Shown here one piece after another: positions 37,254 to 44,582 of a stretch of DNA of 64,000 nucleotides (within the stretch, counting starts at the first letter, position 1; each line of letters starts with the position of its first letter). Source of the stretch: Pseudomonas viridiflava (GTDB taxonomy: Bacteria; Pseudomonadota; Gammaproteobacteria; Pseudomonadales; Pseudomonadaceae); assembly GCF_900582625.1 (NCBI RefSeq), contig NZ_UTIQ01000241.1, positions 372,001 to 436,000 on the forward strand, in the 5' to 3' direction. The notes beneath the pieces are model-generated. The model searched no databases. It was not told where the DNA came from and saw only the letters and a list, made by a program, of their open reading frames with translations. The position numbers were made by a program, and so were the translations under genes.

Positions 37254-37856
37254 ATGTGGCAGAGCTATCTCAACGGCCTTCTCGTGGCCGCCGGTTTGAT
37301 CGTGGCGCTAGGCGCGCAGAACGCTTTCGTTCTGGCCCAAAGCCTGCGCCGCGAACACCACTTGCCGGTCGCCGCGCTGTGCGTGTTGTGTGATGCGGTG
37401 CTGGTGGTGGCCGGCGTGTTCGGCTTGGCCACCCTGCTGGCCCAAAGCCCGGTGCTACTGGCCGTGGCGCGCTGGGGCGGTGCGGCATTTCTGTTGTGGT
37501 ACGGGGTGAAAGCGCTGCGCCGCGCGTGCCAACCGCAAGCCTTGAATGAGGCGGCCAATGCCGGCCCGCGTTCACGCAAGGCGGTGTTGATGACGGCGCT
37601 GGCGGTGACGCTGCTCAATCCGCATGTGTACCTGGACACCGTCTTGCTGATCGGCTCGCTCGGCGCCCAGCAGGCGGCGCCGGGGGCTTACGCTGCCGGC
37701 GCGGCGAGTGCGTCATTGTTGTGGTTCTTTACCTTGGCACTGGGGGCGGCGTGGCTGGCACCGTGGTTGGCGCGGCCGACAACATGGCGGGTGCTGGATG
37801 TGTTGGTGGCAATCATGATGTTCGTCGTTGCAGGGCAACTAATAGCCGGTGCGTGA
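37254..37856 (+). CDS. LysE/ArgO family amino-acid exporter
   Basis: A 200-residue inner-membrane protein with six hydrophobic segments. It starts MWQSYLNGLLVAAGLIVALG and then AQNAFVLAQSLRREHH, the LysE family signature. NPHVYLDTVLLIGSL in the middle is also typical. It should export arginine or lysine, as ArgO does. Its divergence from argP supports this. The ATG lies 97 bases from the argP start, so the regulator and exporter promoters overlap in that spacer. Confidence 0.9.
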   Translation: MWQSYLNGLLVAAGLIVALGAQNAFVLAQSLRREHHLPVAALCVLCDAVLVVAGVFGLATLLAQSPVLLAVARWGGAAFLLWYGVKALRRACQPQALNEAANAGPRSRKAVLMTALAVTLLNPHVYLDTVLLIGSLGAQQAAPGAYAAGAASASLLWFFTLALGAAWLAPWLARPTTWRVLDVLVAIMMFVVAGQLIAGA

Positions 37857-37924
37857 GTCCACCTACAGCGACACCCGCTTGCGCGACTGACGCAGCCGTC
37901 TGCAACACAGCTCTGGGCCGGGCT

Positions 37925-37949
37925 TAACCACACAGTTGCTGCGTGGTTA
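37925..37949. promoter_or_regulatory. inverted repeat upstream of sodB
   Basis: TAACCACAC / GCGTGGTTA (one mismatch in nine) around a 7-base centre. It lies just before the extended -10 element TGCTATGAT at 37965-37972, where the -35 should be. It could be an operator. Confidence 0.4.
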
Positions 37950-37964
37950 TGCCACAGGCCCGGT

Positions 37965-37972
37965 GCTATGAT
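37965..37972 (+). promoter_or_regulatory. extended -10 element of sodB
   Basis: TGCTATGAT has the TGN extension and a good TATGAT -10. The expected -35 region (TGGTTA) is poor and lies inside the inverted repeat at 37925-37949, as in activator- or repressor-controlled promoters. The predicted leader is about 100 bases. Confidence 0.5.
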
Positions 37973-38077
37973 CCGACCCCTGCGGCGCAAAGAGTACAAA
38001 CTCCCCGTCGCATGTTTGGCCGCCCGTGATCGGCCTTGCGCCTATACCGCAACTGACCCTGATTAGGAGAATCACCC

Positions 38078-38659
38078 ATGGCTTTCGAATTGCCTCCGCT
38101 GCCGTATGCCCACGACGCATTGCAGCCGCACATCTCCAAGGAAACCTTGGAATACCACCACGACAAACACCACAACACCTACGTCGTGAACCTGAACAAC
38201 TTGGTGCCAGGCACCGAGTTCGAAGGCAAAACCCTGGAAGAAATCGTCAAGACCTCGTCGGGCGGCATCTTCAACAACGCAGCCCAGGTCTGGAACCACA
38301 CCTTCTACTGGAACTGCCTGGCGCCTAACGCTGGCGGCCAACCGACTGGCGCTCTGGCCGATGCCATCAACGCTGCCTTCGGCTCGTTCGACAAATTCAA
38401 AGAAGAATTCAGCAAAACCTCGATCGGCACCTTCGGTTCCGGCTGGGGCTGGCTGGTGAAGAAGCCTGACGGTTCCCTGGCGCTGGCCAGCACCATCGGC
38501 GCCGGCTGCCCGATCACCAGCGGCGACACCCCGCTGCTGACCTGCGATGTGTGGGAACACGCTTACTACATCGACTACCGCAACCTGCGTCCGAAATACG
38601 TAGAAGCGTTCTGGAACCTGGTGAACTGGGACTTCGTTGCGAAAAACTTCGCCTCGTAA
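38078..38659 (+). CDS. sodB: superoxide dismutase [Fe]
   Basis: Dismutates superoxide in the cytoplasm. The 193 residues show the Fe/Mn-SOD pattern: N-terminal FELPPLPYAHDALQPHIS, first metal His in YHHDKHHNTYV, second in NNAAQVWNHTFYW, then GSGWGWLV and the C-terminal ligand signature DVWEHAYYIDYRN. The Gln in NAAQVWNH and the length point to the iron type. AGGAG stands 7 bases before the ATG. It is followed by a strong terminator. In P. aeruginosa sodB is next to bifA, as here, and is under iron control through PrrF RNAs; that is family knowledge. Confidence 0.96.
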   Translation: MAFELPPLPYAHDALQPHISKETLEYHHDKHHNTYVVNLNNLVPGTEFEGKTLEEIVKTSSGGIFNNAAQVWNHTFYWNCLAPNAGGQPTGALADAINAAFGSFDKFKEEFSKTSIGTFGSGWGWLVKKPDGSLALASTIGAGCPITSGDTPLLTCDVWEHAYYIDYRNLRPKYVEAFWNLVNWDFVAKNFAS

Positions 38660-38676
38660 GCCCAGCACCCGTTCTG

Positions 38677-38705
38677 AAAAAACCCGGCATTCGCCGGGTT
38701 TTTTT
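38677..38705 (+). terminator. terminator of sodB
   Basis: Twelve-bp stem AAAAAACCCGGC/GCCGGGTTTTTT with loop ATTC and a further T-run, 18 bases after the sodB stop. Confidence 0.9.
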
Positions 38706-38923
38706 ATTCGTGCTTCACAGCCTGCTTTGGTAGCGGTTTACGAGCGCGGGCCATTTATCGCAATCTCCACCCCTGACGGCGAGAAAAATGCTCAGCGGTC
38801 TAAAGTTGTGAAGAGCCCCGACCGACACAGTTCGAGCGCAACCGTGGCAGCTCAGCGCCTGGTTTGAAAAAGCGCTGGCGGCGCGACGCGCCTTCTTGAT
38901 AATTTTTTCACTGTGATGGCCCT

Positions 38924-38951
38924 TTGACTGCTTCCTCACGATTGCTAATAC
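38924..38951 (+). promoter_or_regulatory. sigma70 promoter of bifA
   Basis: TTGACT, a 16-base spacer and TAATAC, ending 43 bases before the TTG start at 38995. It is the only clear signal in the 290 bases between the sodB terminator and bifA. Confidence 0.65.
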
Positions 38952-38994
38952 TCCATCGGTATGACGCCTGTGGTCTCGAACAAGGAATGGTCAT

Positions 38995-41052
38995 TTGAAG
39001 CTGGAACTCAAGCACAGCCTGTCGCTGAAACTGCTCCGCGTGGTGCTGTTATCGGCGCTAGTGGTCGGGGTGCTGTTGAGCTGCGCGCAAATCATGTTCG
39101 ACGTCTACAAGACGCGGCAGGCGATTGCCGATGACGCGCACCGCATCCTGGATATGTTTCGCGACCCTTCCACGCAAGCTGTCTACAGCTTGGACCGCGA
39201 GATGGGCATGCAGGTCATCGAGGGCCTGTTTCAAAACGAATCCGTACGCGTGGCCTCCATCGGCCATCCCAACGAGCCGATGCTCGCGGAAAAATCGCGC
39301 GAGCCAATGGTGCGCTCCACCCGCTGGCTGACCGACCCTATTCTTGGCGACGAAGCCACCTTCACCACCCAGTTGGTTGGCCGCGGCCCTTACAGCGAAT
39401 ACTACGGCGACCTCGCCATCACCCTCGACACGGCCCGCTACGGCCAGGACTTCATCACCAGCTCGGTGATCATTTTTGTCTCCGGCGTGCTGCGCGCACT
39501 GGCCATGGGGTTGGTTTTGTATCTGGTCTACCACTGGCTGCTGACCAAGCCGCTGTCGAAAATTATCGAGCACCTCACCAACATCAACCCGGACCGCCCC
39601 AGCGAGCACAAGTTGCCCATGCTCAAGGGCAATGAGAAAAACGAGCTGGGGCTGTGGATCAACACGGCCAATCAGTTGCTCTCCTCCATCGAACGCAACA
39701 CCCATTTACGCCGCGAAGCCGAAGACAGTTTGCTGCGCATGGCGCAGTACGACTTCCTCACCGGCCTGCCCAACCGCCAGCAATTGCAAACCCAGCTCGA
39801 CCAGATTCTTGGCGATGCCGGGCGCCTTCAGCGTCGGGTCGCGGTGTTGTGCGTGGGCCTGGATGATTTCAAAGGCATCAACGAACAATTCAGCTACCAG
39901 ACCGGCGACCAATTGCTGCTCGCTTTGTCTGATCGCCTGCGCAGCCACAGTGGCCGCCTCGGCGCCCTGGCCCGCTTAGGCGGCGACCAGTTCGCCCTGG
40001 TACAGGCAGACATCGAACAACCCTACGAAGCCGCCGAACTGGCGCAAAGCGTGCTGGATGATCTGGAAGCGCCGTTCCTGCTCGACCAACAGGAAGTGAT
40101 GCTGCGCGCCACCATCGGCATCACCCTGTTCCCGGAAGACGGCGACAGCACCGAGAAGCTGCTGCAAAAAGCCGAACAGACCATGACCCTGGCCAAGAGC
40201 CGCTCGCGCAACCGCTACCAGTTCTATATCGCCAGCGTCGACAGCGAAATGCGCCGCCGCCGCGAGCTGGAAAAAGACCTGCGCGAAGCGCTGACCCAAG
40301 GCCAACTGCACTTGGTTTATCAGCCGCAAGTGGACTACCGCGACCACCGCATCGTCGGCGTCGAGGCGCTGCTGCGCTGGCAGCACCCGCAGCATGGCTT
40401 GGTGCCGCCAGACACCTTTATTCCGCTGGCCGAACAGAACGGCAGCATCATTCCAATTGGCGAATGGATTCTCGACCAGACCTGCCGCCAATTGCGCGAA
40501 TGGCACGACCAAGGCTTCACCGACTTGCGCATGGCCATCAACCTGTCGACCGTGCAGCTGCACCACGCCGAGTTGCCGCGCGTGGTCAACAACCTGATGC
40601 AGATGTACCGCCTGCCACCGCGCAGCCTGGAACTGGAAGTGACGGAAACCGGCCTGATGGAAGACATCACCACCGCCGCCCAGCACCTGCTCAGCCTGCG
40701 CCGCTCCGGCGCGCTGATCGCCATTGACGACTTCGGTACCGGCTATTCCTCGCTGAGCTACCTAAAAAGCCTGCCGCTGGACAAGATCAAAATCGACAAG
40801 AGCTTCGTGCAAGACCTGCTCGACGACGAAGACGACGCCACCATCGTGCGGGCCATTATTCAGCTGGGGAAAAGTCTCGGCATGCAGGTGATCGCCGAGG
40901 GCGTGGAGACGCTGGAACAAGAGGCGTACATCATTGCCCAGGGCTGCCACGAAGGTCAGGGCTACCTCTACAGCAAACCGCTGCCAGCGCGTGAGCTGAC
41001 GCTGTTCCTCAAGCAATCGCGCAGAATTAGTGACGCCAGCATTACGCTTTGA
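38995..41052 (+). CDS. bifA: c-di-GMP phosphodiesterase with degenerate GGDEF, BifA
   Basis: A 685-residue inner-membrane protein. TM helices lie at about 13-33 and 158-183 around a periplasmic domain, followed by a HAMP-like linker, GGDEF (about 240-405) and EAL (about 420-670). The cyclase motif is GGDQF (329-333), so cyclase activity is unlikely. The EAL motif is intact in VEALLRWQHP (E457-A458-L459), and the loop DDFGTGYSSLSYLKSLPLD keeps metal ligands. P. aeruginosa BifA has the same GGDQF and lies next to sodB. Known role: lowers c-di-GMP, reducing biofilm and raising swarming. The start is TTG with AAGGA 8 bases upstream; the nearby ATG at 38987 hits a stop at once. Confidence 0.92.
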   Translation: MKLELKHSLSLKLLRVVLLSALVVGVLLSCAQIMFDVYKTRQAIADDAHRILDMFRDPSTQAVYSLDREMGMQVIEGLFQNESVRVASIGHPNEPMLAEKSREPMVRSTRWLTDPILGDEATFTTQLVGRGPYSEYYGDLAITLDTARYGQDFITSSVIIFVSGVLRALAMGLVLYLVYHWLLTKPLSKIIEHLTNINPDRPSEHKLPMLKGNEKNELGLWINTANQLLSSIERNTHLRREAEDSLLRMAQYDFLTGLPNRQQLQTQLDQILGDAGRLQRRVAVLCVGLDDFKGINEQFSYQTGDQLLLALSDRLRSHSGRLGALARLGGDQFALVQADIEQPYEAAELAQSVLDDLEAPFLLDQQEVMLRATIGITLFPEDGDSTEKLLQKAEQTMTLAKSRSRNRYQFYIASVDSEMRRRRELEKDLREALTQGQLHLVYQPQVDYRDHRIVGVEALLRWQHPQHGLVPPDTFIPLAEQNGSIIPIGEWILDQTCRQLREWHDQGFTDLRMAINLSTVQLHHAELPRVVNNLMQMYRLPPRSLELEVTETGLMEDITTAAQHLLSLRRSGALIAIDDFGTGYSSLSYLKSLPLDKIKIDKSFVQDLLDDEDDATIVRAIIQLGKSLGMQVIAEGVETLEQEAYIIAQGCHEGQGYLYSKPLPARELTLFLKQSRRISDASITL

Positions 41053-41110
41053 TGCGTGGCGTTTTTTGTTAGGCTCATCGGCGGATGAATGAATCTCGCA
41101 GTCTTCACTC

Positions 41111-41216
41111 CGTCATTCCCGCGTAGGCGGTGGTCCGACAATTCGGAATCCAAAATTGTCCGGCGGACGCAGTTACCTGCCAAATTCTGGATCCCCGCCT
41201 TCGCGGGGATGACGGG
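41111..41216. repeat. dispersed ATTCCCGC-type intergenic repeat
   Basis: It begins CGTCATTCCCGCGTAGGC and ends CGCCTTCGCGGGGATGACGG, so its ends are inverted copies and the element can fold into a long hairpin. The same sequence type occurs at 32700-33050 and 54686-55010. It may end bifA transcription. Confidence 0.65.
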
Positions 41217-41222
41217 AATACG

Positions 41223-41269
41223 GATGACGGGATGACGGGGATGACGGGGATGACGGGGATGACGGGGAT
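41223..41269. repeat. 9-bp tandem repeat GATGACGGG
   Basis: Four exact copies (41231-41266) and one shortened copy of GATGACGGG directly follow the repeat at 41111-41216, from whose end (GATGACGGG) they appear to have grown. They end just past the stop codon of the GIDE gene. Confidence 0.85.
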
Positions 41270-41275
41270 TGGCTG

Positions 41276-42175
41276 TCAGCCCTGATAATTCTGCAACAAC
41301 CAGTTAATCGCCAACGCCCCCGCCAAACACACCACCACGCCCAATCCGGCCTGCCAATAAAACGTGCGGGCCAGTTCATCTTCCCCGGCATTGGAAAGAA
41401 TGAACGGCTGCGACGTCTCGGGCTGGCCCATGAAATTGGTCGCGGGCCGTGAGCTGGTTTGCCGGTGCCGGTCTTCGGCTTCCAGCTGCGCAGCCAGGCG
41501 CACGCGGTTCCATTCCTGGTCGTCGAGCTGGCCGTCGGCGTTGCTGTCAAAGCGTTGCAACAAGCCGCTGAAATCCCCCTTCCACTCGCGAATCACCTCG
41601 CCCTGCCCAGCGTTAAGGTCCAGGCCCTGGCGTCCGCCGCCGGTGGTTTTGAAGTCGCCGATGGCGTACAGCGGCTGGCCAACATGCAGGCGTTCTTCGG
41701 TGTAGCGGTATTGGTCGCTGTGGCTGAAAAAGGCGAGAAAACCGGCCTTCGCCGGCCCCATCGGGTGACGGGTGCTGCCGTACCAGACCTTGCGGGTTGA
41801 AGGCCGAACCTGCGCGCCGTTGGGGTCGATCAGGCATTCGCCGGTGCTGTCGGAGAGTTGCAGCCAGCCTTCACTGGTGCGGCTGTCGACCACGCTCCAC
41901 GAGCGGGTTTTGCCATTGCTGCGCGACTCTTCCACCTTGATGCGCCACCACAAACACGGCGTGCCGGAAAGCGGCGCTATGGTTTGCGCCATGCCCGGCA
42001 CCTCCTGCAACAGGCCATAAAATTCGACATAGCCTTGCGCGGCGGAGCGGATTTTCGAGGTCGGTGTGTCGAGCATGTGCCGCGCGGCGCTGAAGCGGCT
42101 CATGCACCACCAGGCGCCACCGCCGCACATGGCCACGGCGAAGCACATCAGAAAGCTGAACTGCTGAATGTCCAC
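41276..42175 (-). CDS. GIDE-domain membrane protein with EF-hand
   Basis: A 299-residue protein. An N-terminal TM helix (about 8-25) and a C-terminal TM helix (about 275-293, GVVVCLAGALAINWLLQN) flank a GIDE-like domain (about 70-190), the domain shared with the eukaryotic E3 ligase MUL1, but no RING follows it. A single EF-hand-like loop, DSNADGQLDDQE (about 212-223), has Asp/Asn at the calcium positions. Family role unknown. The lemA-like gene lies 10 bases upstream in the same direction, so they form an operon; GIDE and LemA genes often pair in bacteria. Confidence 0.8.
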   Translation of the reverse strand: MDIQQFSFLMCFAVAMCGGGAWWCMSRFSAARHMLDTPTSKIRSAAQGYVEFYGLLQEVPGMAQTIAPLSGTPCLWWRIKVEESRSNGKTRSWSVVDSRTSEGWLQLSDSTGECLIDPNGAQVRPSTRKVWYGSTRHPMGPAKAGFLAFFSHSDQYRYTEERLHVGQPLYAIGDFKTTGGGRQGLDLNAGQGEVIREWKGDFSGLLQRFDSNADGQLDDQEWNRVRLAAQLEAEDRHRQTSSRPATNFMGQPETSQPFILSNAGEDELARTFYWQAGLGVVVCLAGALAINWLLQNYQG

Positions 42176-42185
42176 GATTCAGCGC

Positions 42186-42758
42186 TTAACCGAACAGTGC
42201 TTTGACGTTGACATCGGCCTTTTCCGCATCGCTGAACACCAGCAAGTCGGCGGGCTTGAAGTTGAAGGCGCGGGCGACGATCACATCGGGAAATTGCTCG
42301 ATGCGCACGTTGTTGATATTCGCCGCCTCGTTGTACAGCTCACGGCGATCAGCAATGCCGTTTTCCAGGCCGCTGATGCGCTGCTGCAAGAACTGGAAGC
42401 TCTCGTTGGCTTTGAGCTGCGGGTAGTTTTCCGCCAGGGCGAACAACTGGCCGAGGCCGGCGCGCAAGCCACTTTCGGCTTGGCCAACGGCGCTCACATC
42501 ACCACGCTCACGGGCCGTGCCCACGGCGTTGCGCGCGGCAATCACCTGCTCAAGCGTGGTGCGTTCGTGCTGCATGTATTGCTTACAGGTTTCCACCAGC
42601 TTGGGCAGTTCGTCGTGGCGCTGTTTGAGCAACACGTCAATGTTGGACCACGCCTTGGTCACCCCGTGCTTGACCCGCACCAGCGCGTTGTAGATCGACA
42701 CCGCGTACACCGCGATAAAAAACAGCACCACCAAGGTCACAACGGCCGTCACGCTCAT
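42186..42758 (-). CDS. LemA family protein
   Basis: A 190-residue membrane-anchored protein. The N-terminal helix is about 3-22 (VVTLVVLFFIAVYAVSIYN), and the rest is helical: SIYNALVRVKHGVTKAWSNI then DVLLKQRHDELPKLVETCKQ, the family signature, and a C-terminal YNEAANINNVRIEQFP. Function is unresolved. It resembles Thermotoga LemA in length. Start at 42758, with GGAG 8 bases upstream; a longer frame to 42788 lacks such a site. It is likely co-transcribed with the GIDE gene. Confidence 0.88.
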   Translation of the reverse strand: MSVTAVVTLVVLFFIAVYAVSIYNALVRVKHGVTKAWSNIDVLLKQRHDELPKLVETCKQYMQHERTTLEQVIAARNAVGTARERGDVSAVGQAESGLRAGLGQLFALAENYPQLKANESFQFLQQRISGLENGIADRRELYNEAANINNVRIEQFPDVIVARAFNFKPADLLVFSDAEKADVNVKALFG

Positions 42759-42869
42759 AGCAGGATCTCCCATCCAAGCAGCATTCACGATGCTGGCATT
42801 CTAGCCACGAAGCCACCAACAAAGCAGAACTGGCGCACGCGTAAAAACAATAAATCGCGGCACAAGGCT

Positions 42870-42898
42870 TTGCACAAAATGAAAATCTTTCGCATTAT
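42870..42898 (+). promoter_or_regulatory. promoter of the imelysin cluster
   Basis: TTGCAC (42870-42875), exactly 17 bases, CATTAT (42893-42898), about 65 bases before the imelysin ATG. The region is AT-rich compared with its flanks. A Fur-box-like sequence occupies the spacer. Confidence 0.6.
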
Positions 42899-42899
42899 G
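42875..42899 (+). promoter_or_regulatory. candidate Fur box
   Basis: CAAAATGAAAATCTTTCGC (42875-42893) matches 13 of 19 positions of the consensus GATAATGATAATCATTATC. A second alignment six bases on (42881-42899) matches 12 of 19, the overlapping arrangement common in Fur sites. It covers the -10 region and spacer. Confidence 0.5.
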
Positions 42900-42962
42900 T
42901 GCGCGTTTTGCAGCCCAGACGCGCTGCGCAGTCACCCACCTCACGATGCAAAGGACCTCGCC

Positions 42963-44303
42963 ATGATTCGTATGCCTCTGGCTACCGCCAGTCTGCTGGC
43001 CATCGCTATTTCTCTCGCCGGCTGCGGCGATGACAAGAAAGAGCAAGCCACTCAAGCAGCCGCTCCTGCTGCCAGCACCGCCACCGCTCCTGCTGCCGCC
43101 GCTACTGGCAAAGTCGATGAGGCTGCGGCCAAAGCCGTCGTCAACCATTACGCTGACTTGGCGTTCGCTGTATTCAGCGACGCGGCCACCACCGGCCACG
43201 CCCTGCAGAAAGCCGTAGACGCCTTTATCGCCGCACCGTCCGCCGCAACCCAGAAAGCTGCGCAAGACGCGTGGCTGGCCGCTCGCGTTCCGTACATGCA
43301 GAGCGAAGTGTTCCGTTTCGGCAACGCCGTGGTGGATGACTGGGAAGGTCAACTGAACGCCTGGCCGCTGGACGAAGGTCTGATCGACTACGTCGCCGCC
43401 GACACCCCGGCCGCCCAAGGCAACCCGGCCGCCACCGCCAACATCATCGCTAACAAGAGCATTCAGGTTGGCGACGACAAAATCGACGTGACTGAAATCA
43501 CCGGCGAAAAACTGGCCAGCCTGAACGAGCTGGGCGGTTCCGAAGCCAACGTGGCTACCGGCTACCACGCCATCGAATTCCTGCTGTGGGGCCAAGACCT
43601 GCACGGCACCGGCCCAGGTGCTGGCGAGCGTCCGGCTACCGACTACGCCACCGGCAAAGACTGCACCCACGGCAACTGCGACCGTCGCGCCGAATACCTG
43701 AAAGCCGCTACCGCGCTGCTGGTTAAAGACCTCGACAGCATGGTTGAGCAGTGGAAAGCCGGCGTTGCCGACAACTACCGCGCCACCCTGGTGGCTGAAG
43801 CCCCGGAAAATGGCCTGCGCAAAATGCTCTTCGGCATGGGCAGCCTGTCCCTCGGCGAACTGGCTGGCGAGCGTATGAAAGTGGCGTTGGAAGCCAACTC
43901 CACCGAAGACGAGCACGACTGCTTCAGCGACAACACCCACAACTCGCACTTCTACAACGGCAAAGGCATTCGCAACGTCTACCTGGGCGAGTACAAGAAA
44001 GTCGACGGCACCACGCTGACCGGCCCAAGCCTGTCCTCGCTCGTGGCGAAAATCGACCCGGCCACCGACACCACCGCCAAAGACGACCTGGCCGCCACCG
44101 AAGCCAAGCTGCAAGTGATGGTCGACAGCGCCAACAAAGGCGTGCACTTCGACCAACTGATCGCCGCCGACAACGCTGCGGGCAACCAGATCGTGCGTGA
44201 CGCGATTGCTGCTCTGGTGAAACAGACCGGCGCCATCGAGCAAGCTGCTGCCAAGCTGGGCATCAACGACCTCAAGCCTGAAACCGCTGACCACCAGTTC
44301 TAA
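42963..44303 (+). CDS. imelysin family iron-regulated lipoprotein
   Basis: A 446-residue exported lipoprotein. The signal peptide ends in the lipobox LAGC (Cys20). A low-complexity Ala/Thr linker (residues about 25-50) precedes a two-lobed helical imelysin domain (about 60-440). The GxHxxE-type motif is in TGYHAIEFLLWGQDL, and DCTHGNCDRRAEYLK follows. Imelysins (IrpA, ICMP) are tied to iron uptake, and this gene has a Fur-like promoter. In P. aeruginosa the matching gene is, from memory, icmP (PA4370). Start at 42963; the open frame upstream to 42168 is not coding. It heads the cluster continuing to 48210, with a terminator just after it. Confidence 0.9.
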   Translation: MIRMPLATASLLAIAISLAGCGDDKKEQATQAAAPAASTATAPAAAATGKVDEAAAKAVVNHYADLAFAVFSDAATTGHALQKAVDAFIAAPSAATQKAAQDAWLAARVPYMQSEVFRFGNAVVDDWEGQLNAWPLDEGLIDYVAADTPAAQGNPAATANIIANKSIQVGDDKIDVTEITGEKLASLNELGGSEANVATGYHAIEFLLWGQDLHGTGPGAGERPATDYATGKDCTHGNCDRRAEYLKAATALLVKDLDSMVEQWKAGVADNYRATLVAEAPENGLRKMLFGMGSLSLGELAGERMKVALEANSTEDEHDCFSDNTHNSHFYNGKGIRNVYLGEYKKVDGTTLTGPSLSSLVAKIDPATDTTAKDDLAATEAKLQVMVDSANKGVHFDQLIAADNAAGNQIVRDAIAALVKQTGAIEQAAAKLGINDLKPETADHQF

Positions 44304-44330
44304 GCCACTTACCCGGCACCTGAACTGCAA

Positions 44331-44365
44331 ACGGATGCGCCCACAAAGCGCATCCGTTTTTTTAT
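44331..44365 (+). terminator. terminator after the first imelysin gene
   Basis: Ten-bp stem ACGGATGCGC/GCGCATCCGT with loop CCACAAA and a run of seven T residues. Confidence 0.9.
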
Positions 44366-44381
44366 GCCTCACGCTTGCCCC

Positions 44382-44412
44382 TGTAGGAGCGGCTTCAGCC
44401 GCGATGCTTTTA
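44382..44412. repeat. single REP unit
   Basis: TGTAGGAGCGGCTTCAGCCG followed by CGATGCTTTTA. Same type as the arms of the element at 50187-50255, here without a partner. Confidence 0.7.
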
Positions 44413-44582
44413 ACCGACCCCGCAAAATCATGGTTGAACGCCTGCCACCAAAACCACCCGCCCTTCACATGTTTTTGACGCTGTGACAATTAACCTCCTC
44501 GGCAAACGCAAATCCCTCTTATTTGAACCGGCCCTAGCTGCTAAGCTTGCGCGCTTGTTTTCGTGGTCTGGAACACCCCTTG

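Noticed and set aside
41223..41269. CRISPR or coding repeat
   Set aside because: Nine-base units without spacers, lying outside the coding frame; a minisatellite.
42168..42962. N-terminal extension of the first imelysin gene
   Set aside because: It runs antisense through the LemA gene; the signal peptide and lipobox begin at 42963.
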